The notes beneath the pieces are model-generated. The model worked only from the letters and a program-made list of their open reading frames with translations, was not told where the DNA came from and did not search any database. A DNA stretch of 64,000 nucleotides from Alteromonas sp. MMG017 (GTDB lineage: Bacteria > Pseudomonadota > Gammaproteobacteria > Enterobacterales > Alteromonadaceae), in assembly GCF_018100795.1 (NCBI RefSeq), contig NZ_JAGJDY010000002.1, positions 310,001 to 374,000 of the forward strand. Direction: 5' to 3'. Below, one piece after another: positions 56,245-64,000 of the stretch; position 1 is the stretch's first letter; the number at the start of each line of letters is the position of its first letter. The translations under genes and the position numbers were made by a program.

Positions 56245-57144
56245 ATGCGCTTTAAAGGACTGGATTTAAATTTGTTAGTTGCGTTAGATGCACTTATTAC
56301 TGAGCGCAACATTACCCGAGCAGGTGAGCGTATTAATATGAGCCAATCAGGAATGAGCTCAGCGGTATCTCGGTTACGCCAATATTTTGATGACGATCTA
56401 TTTGTTCTTGTAGGTAGAGAACTTGTACCCACTTCTTTAGCTGAGACACTGGAAAAGCCAGTACGCCGCATCCTTATAGAAATGGAAAACACCATCATCA
56501 ATCGTCAAAAATTTGACCCTAAAAGTGCGGATCGTAGTTATAATATTAGCGCATCTGAATTAACCACCATGGTGTTAATGCCAAAGGTCATTAGTCGATT
56601 AGCTGAAGAAGCACCCAACATTCGCTTAGAGTTATCAACAATAGGTAACATTGAGCTGCTTGATAAAGGTGATATTGATTTAATGATAATCCCTCGTCAG
56701 TTTACCTTAGAAGGTCACCCCTACGACGAAATTTATCAGGAGGGCTACAAGTGTATTTGCTGGCAAGGGAACATATCTATTGGTGACAAAATCACCTTTG
56801 AGGATTATCAATCGGCTGGTCATGTTGCAGTGAGCTATGGGAAAAATCACTCTCCAGCTTTTGATGGTTGGTTTATGAGTAATTATGGCATCAAACGCAA
56901 GGTCGAAATTACCACATCAAACTTGCTCGCACCGCCACTACTTATCATAGGAACGCAGCGAATTGCCACTGTTCATAGCCGACTAGCACAGTTTGTGAGC
57001 CAATCACTTCCCATCAAAATTATGGACCCTCCAATTGAAATTCCGGCGTTAATGCAAACCATGCAATATCATCGAAGTCGTGAAAATGATGCAGGGTTAA
57101 ACTGGTTAAGACAATTGATTATTGATATAGCAAAAACAATTTAA
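56245..57144 (+). CDS. LysR family transcriptional regulator (NodD-like branch)
   Basis: A 299-residue LysR protein beginning MRFKGLDLNLLVALDALITE, the opening typical of the NodD/LinR/PcpR branch, whose members respond to aromatic compounds. The HTH runs to about residue 60 (NMSQSGMSSAVSRLRQYFDD). It is divergent from the Rieske oxygenase (55817) and is followed by its own terminator, so control of the oxygenase and perhaps of the meta-cleavage operon is likely. Effector probably the aromatic substrate or an intermediate; inferred. Confidence 0.93.
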   Translation: MRFKGLDLNLLVALDALITERNITRAGERINMSQSGMSSAVSRLRQYFDDDLFVLVGRELVPTSLAETLEKPVRRILIEMENTIINRQKFDPKSADRSYNISASELTTMVLMPKVISRLAEEAPNIRLELSTIGNIELLDKGDIDLMIIPRQFTLEGHPYDEIYQEGYKCICWQGNISIGDKITFEDYQSAGHVAVSYGKNHSPAFDGWFMSNYGIKRKVEITTSNLLAPPLLIIGTQRIATVHSRLAQFVSQSLPIKIMDPPIEIPALMQTMQYHRSRENDAGLNWLRQLIIDIAKTI

Positions 57145-57175
57145 TGTATCTCTTCGAACACATTTTTAGTATGTA

Positions 57176-57202
57176 AAAAAACCCCGATAATCGGGGTTTT
57201 TT
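57176..57202. terminator. Bidirectional terminator between LysR and TonB receptor genes
   Basis: CCCCG and CGGGG form a stem around ATAAT, flanked by a run of A's (from 57175) and T's (to 57202). The genes on both sides converge on it. Confidence 0.85.
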
Positions 57203-57277
57203 ACTAACAGGCCTACAGCCCAATTTTAATGCTAAGAATTCGCGGCTAACATTTATTGCGACTCTCTTGCGCCGGTC

Positions 57278-59767
57278 CTAATAGAAGTTTGCTCTTAAAC
57301 GAAGCCCAAAGGTACGAGGTGGATTATGAATAGCGTACGTTAGCCCTCGGTTGTTGACATTTGAGTTAGCCACAAATGACTCATCGGTCACATTGCGAAC
57401 AAACACAGATATAGCCCAGTTAATATCGCCTGAGGTAGACATAAGCGTGGCATCTAGGTCTAGCGTTGTATAAGACTTTGCTTCTGTCGCATCGACAAAT
57501 AAGAAATTAGTTTCTTGCTCAGAACGATGAGAAACCTGTGCAGTCAAAGACAAATAATGTTCGTCAAACTCAATATTATGGTTTATTGCCATGCCAGCAC
57601 CGAAATCAGGAGAATACAATAAGCTTTCTCCAGAACAATCATAGCTTTCGATTGCACCTGTTACACCTGTTGATGCACATCCAAACCGACCTCGTCCAGG
57701 GTCCGATACCAGCGTCAGCGAGTCGTAGGTCGAATCTAAGAATTGAGCATTGCCGCTTATCGTGGTGTCAACGCCGACTCTCCAAATCATATCCACATCT
57801 AAACCTTGAATGGTTGAGTCACCATTAGCAATCGGAAACGACGATGCGCTATCTAATGTAGTGAAATAAGTAACTTGCTGCCCATCATACTTCCAGTGAA
57901 ATGCTTCTAAGTTAAGTTGAAGGGTGTTGTCTAAAAACCGATTTTTCGAACCTATGGTAAATGCATCAATATACTCTGGGTCATAGGTAGGCGATACTGC
58001 AGATAAATCGACGCCACCTGCGCGATAACCCGTTTCGAAAGTTGCGTACAATAAATTGTCTTCGGCCACGTCATACTCTAGGCCAATACGGTATGTCGTT
58101 TCGCTGTAATCTAAGTCCGCCTCTATGAATCCCTCACCCACATTTGCTATTGTGCCTATTTGAGGAGTAATACCACCTGGAATTGTTAAGTTATATAATG
58201 GAGGAGGCCCCATGCCAGGTACTGTCGCAACTGAGTCTGGTGCAATTAATCCTTCATTCACAAAGTACGCTATGAATTCATCCCGATCTGAAGTGATAGG
58301 GTGAGCTGGCATAGCACCAGAGGCACAACCGTTACCAAAACTTGCTGGCGGTGTTAGGAAGTTACCGCTAGACGGCGCACCACCACAGAAGGTAACAAAC
58401 GTATCACTAATACCCTCAACGTACTTTTTATCTTCCGTGTAACGCAAACCTAGATTTATACGAAACGTTTCCGATATGTCATATGTTCCCTGACCAAATA
58501 TAGCCCATGAGTCGCCACCATTTTCATAATTTTGGATTGGCGAAGCATAGTTCTGCGCGAACACACCACTGGTTTGAATTTCTTCGTCAAAATAGAATGC
58601 GCCTAAAATACCATTAAAGGGACCTTCGAAATCAGTTGTAAAGCGGGTCTCTATACTCGTTTGCTCGTTTTCCTCACTCGTTTTAGCGGGTGCAAAGCCA
58701 GGACCAATAAATGTGTACTCTTGGTCTGATTTTCTGTACGCGGGGATCACACTTAATGTACCTAATTCAGTCGTGTAATTTAATTCAACCATTAAGCCTG
58801 AAAATGAAAGATCCTGACCTAAGTCGTCAATATTTAACGGTTTGTATGGTGCAAACGATGGTGTGTGCAGCACACCCGTTCGAATGTCGTTAGCTTCATC
58901 TGAGGTAGGGCCAGAATAAAGAGCAATTCCTGAAGGAGTAAAATCAGTTAGACTGCCAGAGTCATTACTAAACGTACCTATCAGGTCACCGCCTTGGCCT
59001 ATCCCTGAATTTTCAGAATAATCTGCGGCAAAACGAATGTTAAAATCATCAGAAGGTTCATAGTAAACTTGAGCTCGAACAGCAAACGTATCGGCATCGT
59101 TAGTGCCATCGTCAGAGTAACCATCGCGTTGTAACGAGTTAATTGATAATCTGAGCGCTGCATCATCGCCAATCGGTGCATTGTAAGCGCCTTGGAAACC
59201 TAATCTTGAATAATTGCCTACTTCAACTTGAGCGTAACCTGAGGTTTCACGTAACTGAGGCTTTACAGGGATGTAATTAACAACACCGCCCGTTGCGTTA
59301 CGTCCATATAGGGTACCTTGAGGCCCTTTTAGAATCTCAACCCGTTCCAAATCGAAAAGCGCTTGTCCCGCAGCACCACTAGAACGCCCTAGATAGACCC
59401 CATCGACGTTCTGCGCAACGGCGGCATCAGTCAAAGGGTTGACTGTCAACGCCCCTACCCCACGTACAAAAATACTTGTCAGTGGGCCACCACCAGGACT
59501 TATCCCTAATGAAGGAGAAAGCCTGCCTAGGTCTTGACCAGAATCAAGACCTTGACGAGTCAGTGAATCCTGATTAACCGCTAACATTGGTACAGCCGCG
59601 TCCTGTAACGACTCAGATTTTCGTTGAGCCGTGACCATAATTGTTTCAATGGCAGCGCTTTCGTCAGCCTCTACTTCTTGGTTTGCAGTCTCTTGAGCTG
59701 CAGCTTGAAGTGATAGTGCTGAAAATGCCAGAAGCGGAAAATATAACGATAGTTTTTTTAGTTTCAT
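57278..59767 (-). CDS. TonB-dependent outer-membrane receptor
   Basis: An 829-residue receptor. Signal peptide at 1-24, a TonB-box-like ETIMVTAQRKSE at about 41-52, the plug domain (about 55-165; FVRGVGALTVNPLTDAAVAQ, then ERVEILKGPQGTLYGRNATG near 147-166), then a 22-strand barrel ending in FGLRLRANFY with the terminal aromatic residue needed for outer-membrane assembly. The subfamily with NVDGVYLGRS and GRNATGGVVNY is common in marine and sphingomonad bacteria for uptake of complex organic molecules. Its place suggests import of the aromatic substrate degraded by neighbours; this is inferred. Confidence 0.93.
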   Translation of the reverse strand: MKLKKLSLYFPLLAFSALSLQAAAQETANQEVEADESAAIETIMVTAQRKSESLQDAAVPMLAVNQDSLTRQGLDSGQDLGRLSPSLGISPGGGPLTSIFVRGVGALTVNPLTDAAVAQNVDGVYLGRSSGAAGQALFDLERVEILKGPQGTLYGRNATGGVVNYIPVKPQLRETSGYAQVEVGNYSRLGFQGAYNAPIGDDAALRLSINSLQRDGYSDDGTNDADTFAVRAQVYYEPSDDFNIRFAADYSENSGIGQGGDLIGTFSNDSGSLTDFTPSGIALYSGPTSDEANDIRTGVLHTPSFAPYKPLNIDDLGQDLSFSGLMVELNYTTELGTLSVIPAYRKSDQEYTFIGPGFAPAKTSEENEQTSIETRFTTDFEGPFNGILGAFYFDEEIQTSGVFAQNYASPIQNYENGGDSWAIFGQGTYDISETFRINLGLRYTEDKKYVEGISDTFVTFCGGAPSSGNFLTPPASFGNGCASGAMPAHPITSDRDEFIAYFVNEGLIAPDSVATVPGMGPPPLYNLTIPGGITPQIGTIANVGEGFIEADLDYSETTYRIGLEYDVAEDNLLYATFETGYRAGGVDLSAVSPTYDPEYIDAFTIGSKNRFLDNTLQLNLEAFHWKYDGQQVTYFTTLDSASSFPIANGDSTIQGLDVDMIWRVGVDTTISGNAQFLDSTYDSLTLVSDPGRGRFGCASTGVTGAIESYDCSGESLLYSPDFGAGMAINHNIEFDEHYLSLTAQVSHRSEQETNFLFVDATEAKSYTTLDLDATLMSTSGDINWAISVFVRNVTDESFVANSNVNNRGLTYAIHNPPRTFGLRLRANFY

Positions 59768-59974
59768 GTGACGTCCCCAATAATTATTGCTGTGCCAAAC
59801 TCGTATATGTAGTGTTCGATGCTATAAAACAGCCTGATGTTAAAATTTAATAGCAAACATAGTGCTTATTTAACGTTTTTGTTTCATATGATTAACATAG
59901 GACAAATGTAGGAATTGATAAAATCGAATATTTTGATATTAACTATCTATATAGGCGATACCACTATCCCTTAG

Positions 59975-60183
59975 TCGAAGTGGCATTTTGCTCAATCTGG
60001 CAATGTGTATGGCTGTCGTAAGCTCTACTATGACTTAGAAGATATTGGAGAAAAGTTCGGCATCAATGGTGTTCGCAAACTGAAGAAGTAAAAAGAGGCA
60101 ATAGCCCAAGTCGTCTCTCGAAAGCGCATTATCTTAGGCATGGACAAGCAAGTGATGGCAGTTGTGAGATACAGTGATTATTA
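59975..60183 (+). mobile_element. Degenerate IS3-family transposase (OrfB) fragment
   Basis: One plus-strand frame reads WHFAQSGNVYGCRKLYYDLE, then DIGEKFGINGVRKLKK and a stop codon. This is the pattern SxGxYGxRxIxxDLxxxGxxxxxxRVxRLM found early in the integrase-type OrfB of IS3 elements. A second stretch with stops follows. No terminal repeats, OrfA or DDE core were seen, so only a small, dead piece remains. Confidence 0.6.
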
Positions 60184-60783
60184 GGTAAGAAAAGCACTTA
60201 AGTCTGGAGTGCTACCGCTTCCTATAATAGTTGATTATCGCATTATCCGATTTGAGGTAATTAATCAATATTATCAGGCAGATGGATTCGTTTTGCAGTG
60301 CTCACAAAGGCGTATTTTAAGTCGGTAATAATAGCGTTCCTAGATACATTAAATCGGCTTAACCCATTTCTCACATACAAGTTAATTATAGTGTTTGACT
60401 TAGCTATTTAGTGGCATTGATACCTATTAAATATAAATAATTGAATAACAACACCCGGACACTACAGCTTCAAATGCTGACTAAACTGCACGAATAAAAT
60501 ATGGCATCATTCTACGCAGCAAACGACTGCAAGCATCGACATATGTTATTTTTGAAAAGGTGAACAAGATAGGCTCTCTTCATTTGTGCGACCTACTCGA
60601 CCAAGAGAAATCCTTCATGACCAAATACCTAGGTTGGCTTTAGAGAAAAATTGCTCTTGAGTGGTATATCAAAGGCAGATTTAGAGGTCGTCATTAGGTA
60701 TTACCTTAGCTCAATAAAAACCTAAAACAAATTAACGCATTTGAACCACTGTAGAAAATAACACTATACGTGACATAAAATGA

Positions 60784-60810
60784 GCCAAAAAGGCACTTGT
60801 CCTTTTTGGC
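60784..60810 (-). terminator. Terminator of the meta-cleavage operon
   Basis: GCCAAAAAGG (60784-60793) and CCTTTTTGGC (60801-60810) form a 10-bp perfect stem with a 7-base loop. On the minus strand it is followed by TCATTTTA. It lies 16 bases past the stop of the last gene of the operon. Confidence 0.75.
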
Positions 60811-60825
60811 ATTAAAATAGCCGTT

Positions 60826-61956
60826 TTAAATTGGCTGAGCCAAGGCCATCATTGATTCGCGCATAATTTGTGTATGCTCTTGCTTATCGCCGCCCTCTAT
60901 TTCAATTTGAGCTAATCGAGCCGAATTCTCCACCACCATACGACAACGTTCCCAACGACGGTCTTGAAATGTGGCGAGTGCTTTTTCCAGGCTCACATTT
61001 TTGGATAATTCTTCTGCTAAGACAATGGCACTTTCAATACCAATGCAAGCACCAGATGCTAGGTGAGGTGTTGTTGCATGTACCGTATCACCAATAAGTA
61101 CGATACGATTTTTATACCAAGGAGCAGGCACAAGTAATTTCCCTATAGCACGAAAATCAATCAGTGAATCTTCGTTCATCATATCTTTAAATTGCTGAAT
61201 GATTGGGGCGGGAAAAGTCGCCATTAAGGCTTTAAGCTTCTCTAAGAAATCAGCGGGCTCAACGTGTTGACGTTCTTTTTTGTCTTCAGTCAAAAATAGA
61301 TACATTTCGTCCTTGGACATAGGGTTTACCCCTACTTTCAAATGAGGTCCGACCCACATCATAGTGTTTTTTACTTCTGGAAGACGAGGTAGTACCGCAC
61401 GCCAAATTCCTTGCCCTACATATTTAGGCTCTTCAGCTTCGGGGAATTGAGTCTTACGTACTTGGGAAAACATGCCATCTGCGCCAATCACTAAGTCATA
61501 GCTTTGTGATGTACCATCGGCAAAGGTAACGTCTACACCATTCTCTGTCTGAGTCATTTCAGTGAAGGTGCAACCGAGCTTAACATTGGAGCCTGACTGT
61601 CGGGTTTTTTCTGCTAGTATTTTTGCCAGAGCTGGACGCATAATGGCCCCCGAATTAGGAATATCTGGATCACCAATCACTGGCGTAGGAATATGAGCCA
61701 AATGCACGCCATGGGGAGCGTGTATATCCAGACCACTATGGGCACTGCCCACTTTTAAAAAGTCCTCTAATATACCTAGCGTTTTAAAAGCCCGTAATGT
61801 GGCACCACCTATGCTGATACCCGCACCATCTGTTCGCCAATTAGGATCAATTTCAACTAAATCGACCTCGATATCATTTTTACGTAGCTCAATGGCAGCA
61901 GACATACCTGAAAAACCACCACCAACAATCAAAACTTTATTCACACATGGGCTCAT
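60826..61956 (-). CDS. FAD-dependent aromatic monooxygenase
   Basis: A 376-residue class A flavoprotein hydroxylase. The FAD motif is VLIVGGGFSGMSAAIELRK (8-26), the middle motif ADGMFSQVRKTQFPE near 159-173, and the FAD-ribityl motif VLIGDTVHATTPHLASGACI near 286-305. The family includes salicylate and 3-hydroxybenzoate hydroxylases, which add a hydroxyl group to a phenolic acid with NAD(P)H and oxygen. The start overlaps the stop of the Rieske ferredoxin gene by 4 bases, and a VOC dioxygenase gene is two genes upstream, so its product is probably a catechol-type compound for ring cleavage. Confidence 0.9.
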   Translation of the reverse strand: MSPCVNKVLIVGGGFSGMSAAIELRKNDIEVDLVEIDPNWRTDGAGISIGGATLRAFKTLGILEDFLKVGSAHSGLDIHAPHGVHLAHIPTPVIGDPDIPNSGAIMRPALAKILAEKTRQSGSNVKLGCTFTEMTQTENGVDVTFADGTSQSYDLVIGADGMFSQVRKTQFPEAEEPKYVGQGIWRAVLPRLPEVKNTMMWVGPHLKVGVNPMSKDEMYLFLTEDKKERQHVEPADFLEKLKALMATFPAPIIQQFKDMMNEDSLIDFRAIGKLLVPAPWYKNRIVLIGDTVHATTPHLASGACIGIESAIVLAEELSKNVSLEKALATFQDRRWERCRMVVENSARLAQIEIEGGDKQEHTQIMRESMMALAQPI

Positions 61957-62315
61957 GATTTGAACTCCTCTATTATTCTCAGGTCAACCCACATGTCATT
62001 GCAGGCGTTAACCTCGACCTCTATCTTTGCTAACGATTGGCCCTCACAAGCCCCCTGAATACACAGACCATTTTCTATATCAAACAGAGCTCCATGGGCG
62101 GCACAAACAATGTATTTGCAAGCGGCATCTAAATACTGATGCCGCTTCCAGGGCAAAGACGTACTGCCGTAGTGCGGACAGACATCTGAATAGGCATATA
62201 CCAGCCCCCCCTTTCGCACCACAAACAAGCTATCTTGACCTGTGCAACCAGGGTCAAATCCTCTGGCCTGTCCATCGGCAATATCACCAATATTACCTAA
62301 GCGTACTCTACTCAT
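61953..62315 (-). CDS. Rieske 2Fe-2S ferredoxin
   Basis: A 120-residue soluble Rieske protein. The cluster ligands are in CPHYG (Cys-x-His) and CAAHGALFD (Cys-x-x-His), with an unusually long segment between the two pairs (WKRHQYLDAACKYI region). Such ferredoxins carry electrons to a Rieske oxygenase or regenerate the iron of extradiol dioxygenases. It lies 5 bases after the VOC dioxygenase gene and overlaps the monooxygenase by 4 bases, the tightest packing in the window. Confidence 0.9.
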   Translation of the reverse strand: MSRVRLGNIGDIADGQARGFDPGCTGQDSLFVVRKGGLVYAYSDVCPHYGSTSLPWKRHQYLDAACKYIVCAAHGALFDIENGLCIQGACEGQSLAKIEVEVNACNDMWVDLRIIEEFKS

Positions 62316-62320
62316 TTGAC

Positions 62321-63253
62321 TTAGGACGCTTTAGACGGAGGTGGCCCGCCTGGCGCCCACTTCTCTTCATAGTGCAATAAAAATACTTGAGAGTTATCTG
62401 CACCAGGCATGGCTTCACGTGCAACCCATTGTTCGTCATGTAAGTCCATGTCTGCGTCATACTCAATATTGCAACCAAAGGGGCTTTTAAAATACCAAAA
62501 CCAATTAGAGCCAAAGATGTGACGACCTGGTCCCCAGAAACTCTGGTAACCTTTTTCAACCAAGGCATTGCCTGCCTGTGCGACTTCTGTTGGGCCACTC
62601 ATATGAAAAGTAAAATGCTCGACACCTTGCATGTGCGGCGGCGTATTTAAAAAGAATAAGGTGTGATGGTCATTTGTGCCGGCAGGGCGCATAAATGGCC
62701 CCATATGTTTAAATCGGTCGGTAGTCACAAAGCCAAGGCGTTCAGCGAAAAAGGCTTCAGCTTTAACAGCATCAGGCACAAAATAAACCACATGAGACAA
62801 GCTTCGAGGTTTAGCCACAAACTCTTTGCTGACACCTGTTTCATTCACTCCTCGTTGAGGCGGTGCACCCGGTGCATTAATGGTTTCAGCTGGCAAGTCG
62901 AGGGCTTGACGAATAGTCACTTGAAACCCTAATACGAATCCCATGTCATCCATCGTTTCGATGCTGCCATCATCCAAGGTTTTGACTTCTCTATCTTTTG
63001 ACAACTCGGCCTTTATTGCATCTACTGTTGCATTATCAGCAACACCATAAAGGGTTTTACGCAGCATAGAGCCGGTGCTAAGAGCTTCGGGAAGTGAGGC
63101 GTTATCTTTGCTGTGAATTTCAATGCCTGTGCCATCAAGGGCGACAAAGTTGACATCATCTTGCTGTGTTAGTCCATAATCGAGGGCGAACTGCTTACAC
63201 GCGGTGACATCGTCGACAGCAAAAATAAGTTTGTCTGGTCCGATAATATTCAT
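62321..63253 (-). CDS. Type I extradiol dioxygenase-like VOC protein
   Basis: A 310-residue two-module VOC protein of the size of 2,3-dihydroxybiphenyl and catechol 2,3-dioxygenases. The iron ligands are readable in the C-terminal module: His154 (SLSHVVYFV), His213 (VEHFTFHM) and Glu264 (GCNIEYDADMD). The first module (IIGPDKLIFAVDDVTACKQF) is the usual degenerate one. It should cleave a catechol-type ring beside the two hydroxyls. Position between the hydrolase and the ferredoxin fits a meta-cleavage pathway. Substrate not determined. Confidence 0.85.
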   Translation of the reverse strand: MNIIGPDKLIFAVDDVTACKQFALDYGLTQQDDVNFVALDGTGIEIHSKDNASLPEALSTGSMLRKTLYGVADNATVDAIKAELSKDREVKTLDDGSIETMDDMGFVLGFQVTIRQALDLPAETINAPGAPPQRGVNETGVSKEFVAKPRSLSHVVYFVPDAVKAEAFFAERLGFVTTDRFKHMGPFMRPAGTNDHHTLFFLNTPPHMQGVEHFTFHMSGPTEVAQAGNALVEKGYQSFWGPGRHIFGSNWFWYFKSPFGCNIEYDADMDLHDEQWVAREAMPGADNSQVFLLHYEEKWAPGGPPPSKAS

Positions 63254-63263
63254 AATAGGACTC

Positions 63264-64000
63264 CTACTTTTCTTTTAATTCGTTAAAGGTTTCAGCCACC
63301 CAATCAGCGATGTAAGAACCCGCATTCGAACTGTTATCAAAACTTGAATGCTGCACGCCACCTTCACGTTCGGTAAATATTTTAAGTTCGCGTTTAGGGC
63401 TATTAACTAATTGCTCGTAGGTGCGCTCGGCCCATTTAAGGGGGATTTGCGAATCCTTCAAGCCATGAGTAACTAAAAAAGGCACTTTAATTTTTTCAAT
63501 CTGACCATCAAGATGCACGTTTTCAGCAATATTCATGAAGTCATCCATATCTTTGGCGCCCCACACCCATTGGACATGTGCCCAATAATGGGGAACGGGG
63601 AAGTCACCTTCTTTCTCTAGGCGACGCTTTTGCACATCACGCCAGTCATGGTTAGCGCCCCAAATACAACCTAGGGCAAGTCTAGGTTCGTTGGCAACCG
63701 CACGAGGACAGTAATAACCGCCCAAAGACACCCCTTCCATACCAATTCGTTTGCTATCCACGTCTTCTTGTTGTTCTAGCCAATCGACCACTGGGCTGGC
63801 CCAATGTTCAGTATCATAACGAGCATGAAAACCTTGTAATTTTAACGCTTCACCTGTGCCGGGCTGATCCAAAATTAATGATGACACGCCGCGCTCAGCT
63901 AACCATGCGGGTAACCCCACGCGATATTTCATTTCTTTAGATGAATCAAGACCGTTAACTTGAATAAGGAGGGGCGCTGGGCCTTCTACTCCCTCAGCTT
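63264..64000 (-). CDS. Alpha/beta hydrolase (C-C bond hydrolase or esterase-like), 5' end outside window
   Basis: The frame stays open to base 64000 (AEGVEGPAPLLIQVNGLDSS precedes the internal Met at 63932), so the N-terminus is beyond the right edge. Visible: oxyanion part PLLIQVNGLDSSKE, nucleophile elbow GMEGVSLGGYYCPRA with the Ser, acid region VTHGLKDSQIPLKWAE with Asp, and QHSSFDN with the catalytic His. It resembles the 2,6-dihydroxypseudooxynicotine hydrolase/FrsA-like branch of the fold, which hydrolyses C-C bonds. In this operon it would act on the ring-cleavage product or an earlier diketone. First visible gene of the operon. Confidence 0.85.
   Translation of the reverse strand, partial: AEGVEGPAPLLIQVNGLDSSKEMKYRVGLPAWLAERGVSSLILDQPGTGEALKLQGFHARYDTEHWASPVVDWLEQQEDVDSKRIGMEGVSLGGYYCPRAVANEPRLALGCIWGANHDWRDVQKRRLEKEGDFPVPHYWAHVQWVWGAKDMDDFMNIAENVHLDGQIEKIKVPFLVTHGLKDSQIPLKWAERTYEQLVNSPKRELKIFTEREGGVQHSSFDNSSNAGSYIADWVAETFNELKEK

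Larger units (their letters stand above)
59768..60825. other. Non-coding stretch with IS remnant, between TonB receptor and meta-cleavage operon
   Basis: About 1.06 kb without an intact gene. It contains the TonB gene promoter side, the IS3-like fragment at 59975-60183, about 600 A+T-rich bases in which I see nothing assignable, and the operon terminator at 60784-60810. Confidence 0.5.

Overview
The window looks like chromosome of a marine gammaproteobacterium of the Alteromonas/Paraglaciecola type (order Alteromonadales). This is inferred from the gene set (close GlpT, Asd, SelO, HopJ and DUF6279 relatives, two RND pumps, many LysR regulators) and the moderate A+T content; no rRNA or tRNA gene is present to settle it. 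Both edges cut genes: the left edge an RND adaptor, the right edge an alpha/beta hydrolase.

Layout. 1-10.5 kb: two RND efflux operons, with a DoxX/LysR pair and a TetR repressor between them. The second pump has a readable promoter flanked by a 40-bp-spaced repeat that is probably the TetR operator. 10.5-30 kb: housekeeping and redox genes (CBS protein, two MDR alcohol dehydrogenases, LysR, cytochrome b561, large catalase KatE, an LLM-SDR coupled pair, asd, VOC protein, a ClpP-like membrane protein with a DUF6279 lipoprotein, ketopantoate-reductase-like protein, GlpT, and a TPR hybrid histidine kinase). 30-43 kb: less common genes: a CmcJ-like oxidoreductase, a DUF6152/DUF6644/DUF6644/HupE membrane cluster, an anchored periplasmic protein, a divergent second FtsZ, a WYL regulator next to a perfect inverted repeat, a CotH-kinase lipoprotein, a ParD-like/methionine aminopeptidase overlapping pair, HopJ, SelO and a glutaredoxin.

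43.6-64 kb is an accessory aromatic-catabolism region: AraC regulator and pobA; a wrecked vanR/vanA locus; an MBL hydrolase; an MFS carrier; two GSTs; an SIP-family flavoprotein; a VanB-type reductase and VanA-type Rieske oxygenase with a divergent LysR; a TonB receptor; and a tight operon of FAD monooxygenase, Rieske ferredoxin, extradiol-type VOC dioxygenase and alpha/beta hydrolase, which together read as a hydroxylation plus meta-cleavage route. Decay is visible here: vanR and vanA have both lost their 5' ends at one junction, a DoxX gene is broken by a stop and a frameshift, and an IS3-type transposase fragment lies upstream of the TonB receptor gene.

Most interesting items: the FtsZ paralogue that keeps its GTPase and C-terminal peptide motifs but carries a His-rich insertion; the membrane cluster just before it; the ParD-like/MetAP pair; the vanR/vanA deletion scar; and the unassigned meta-cleavage operon at the right edge. 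No CRISPR array, tRNA, rRNA or intact insertion sequence was seen.
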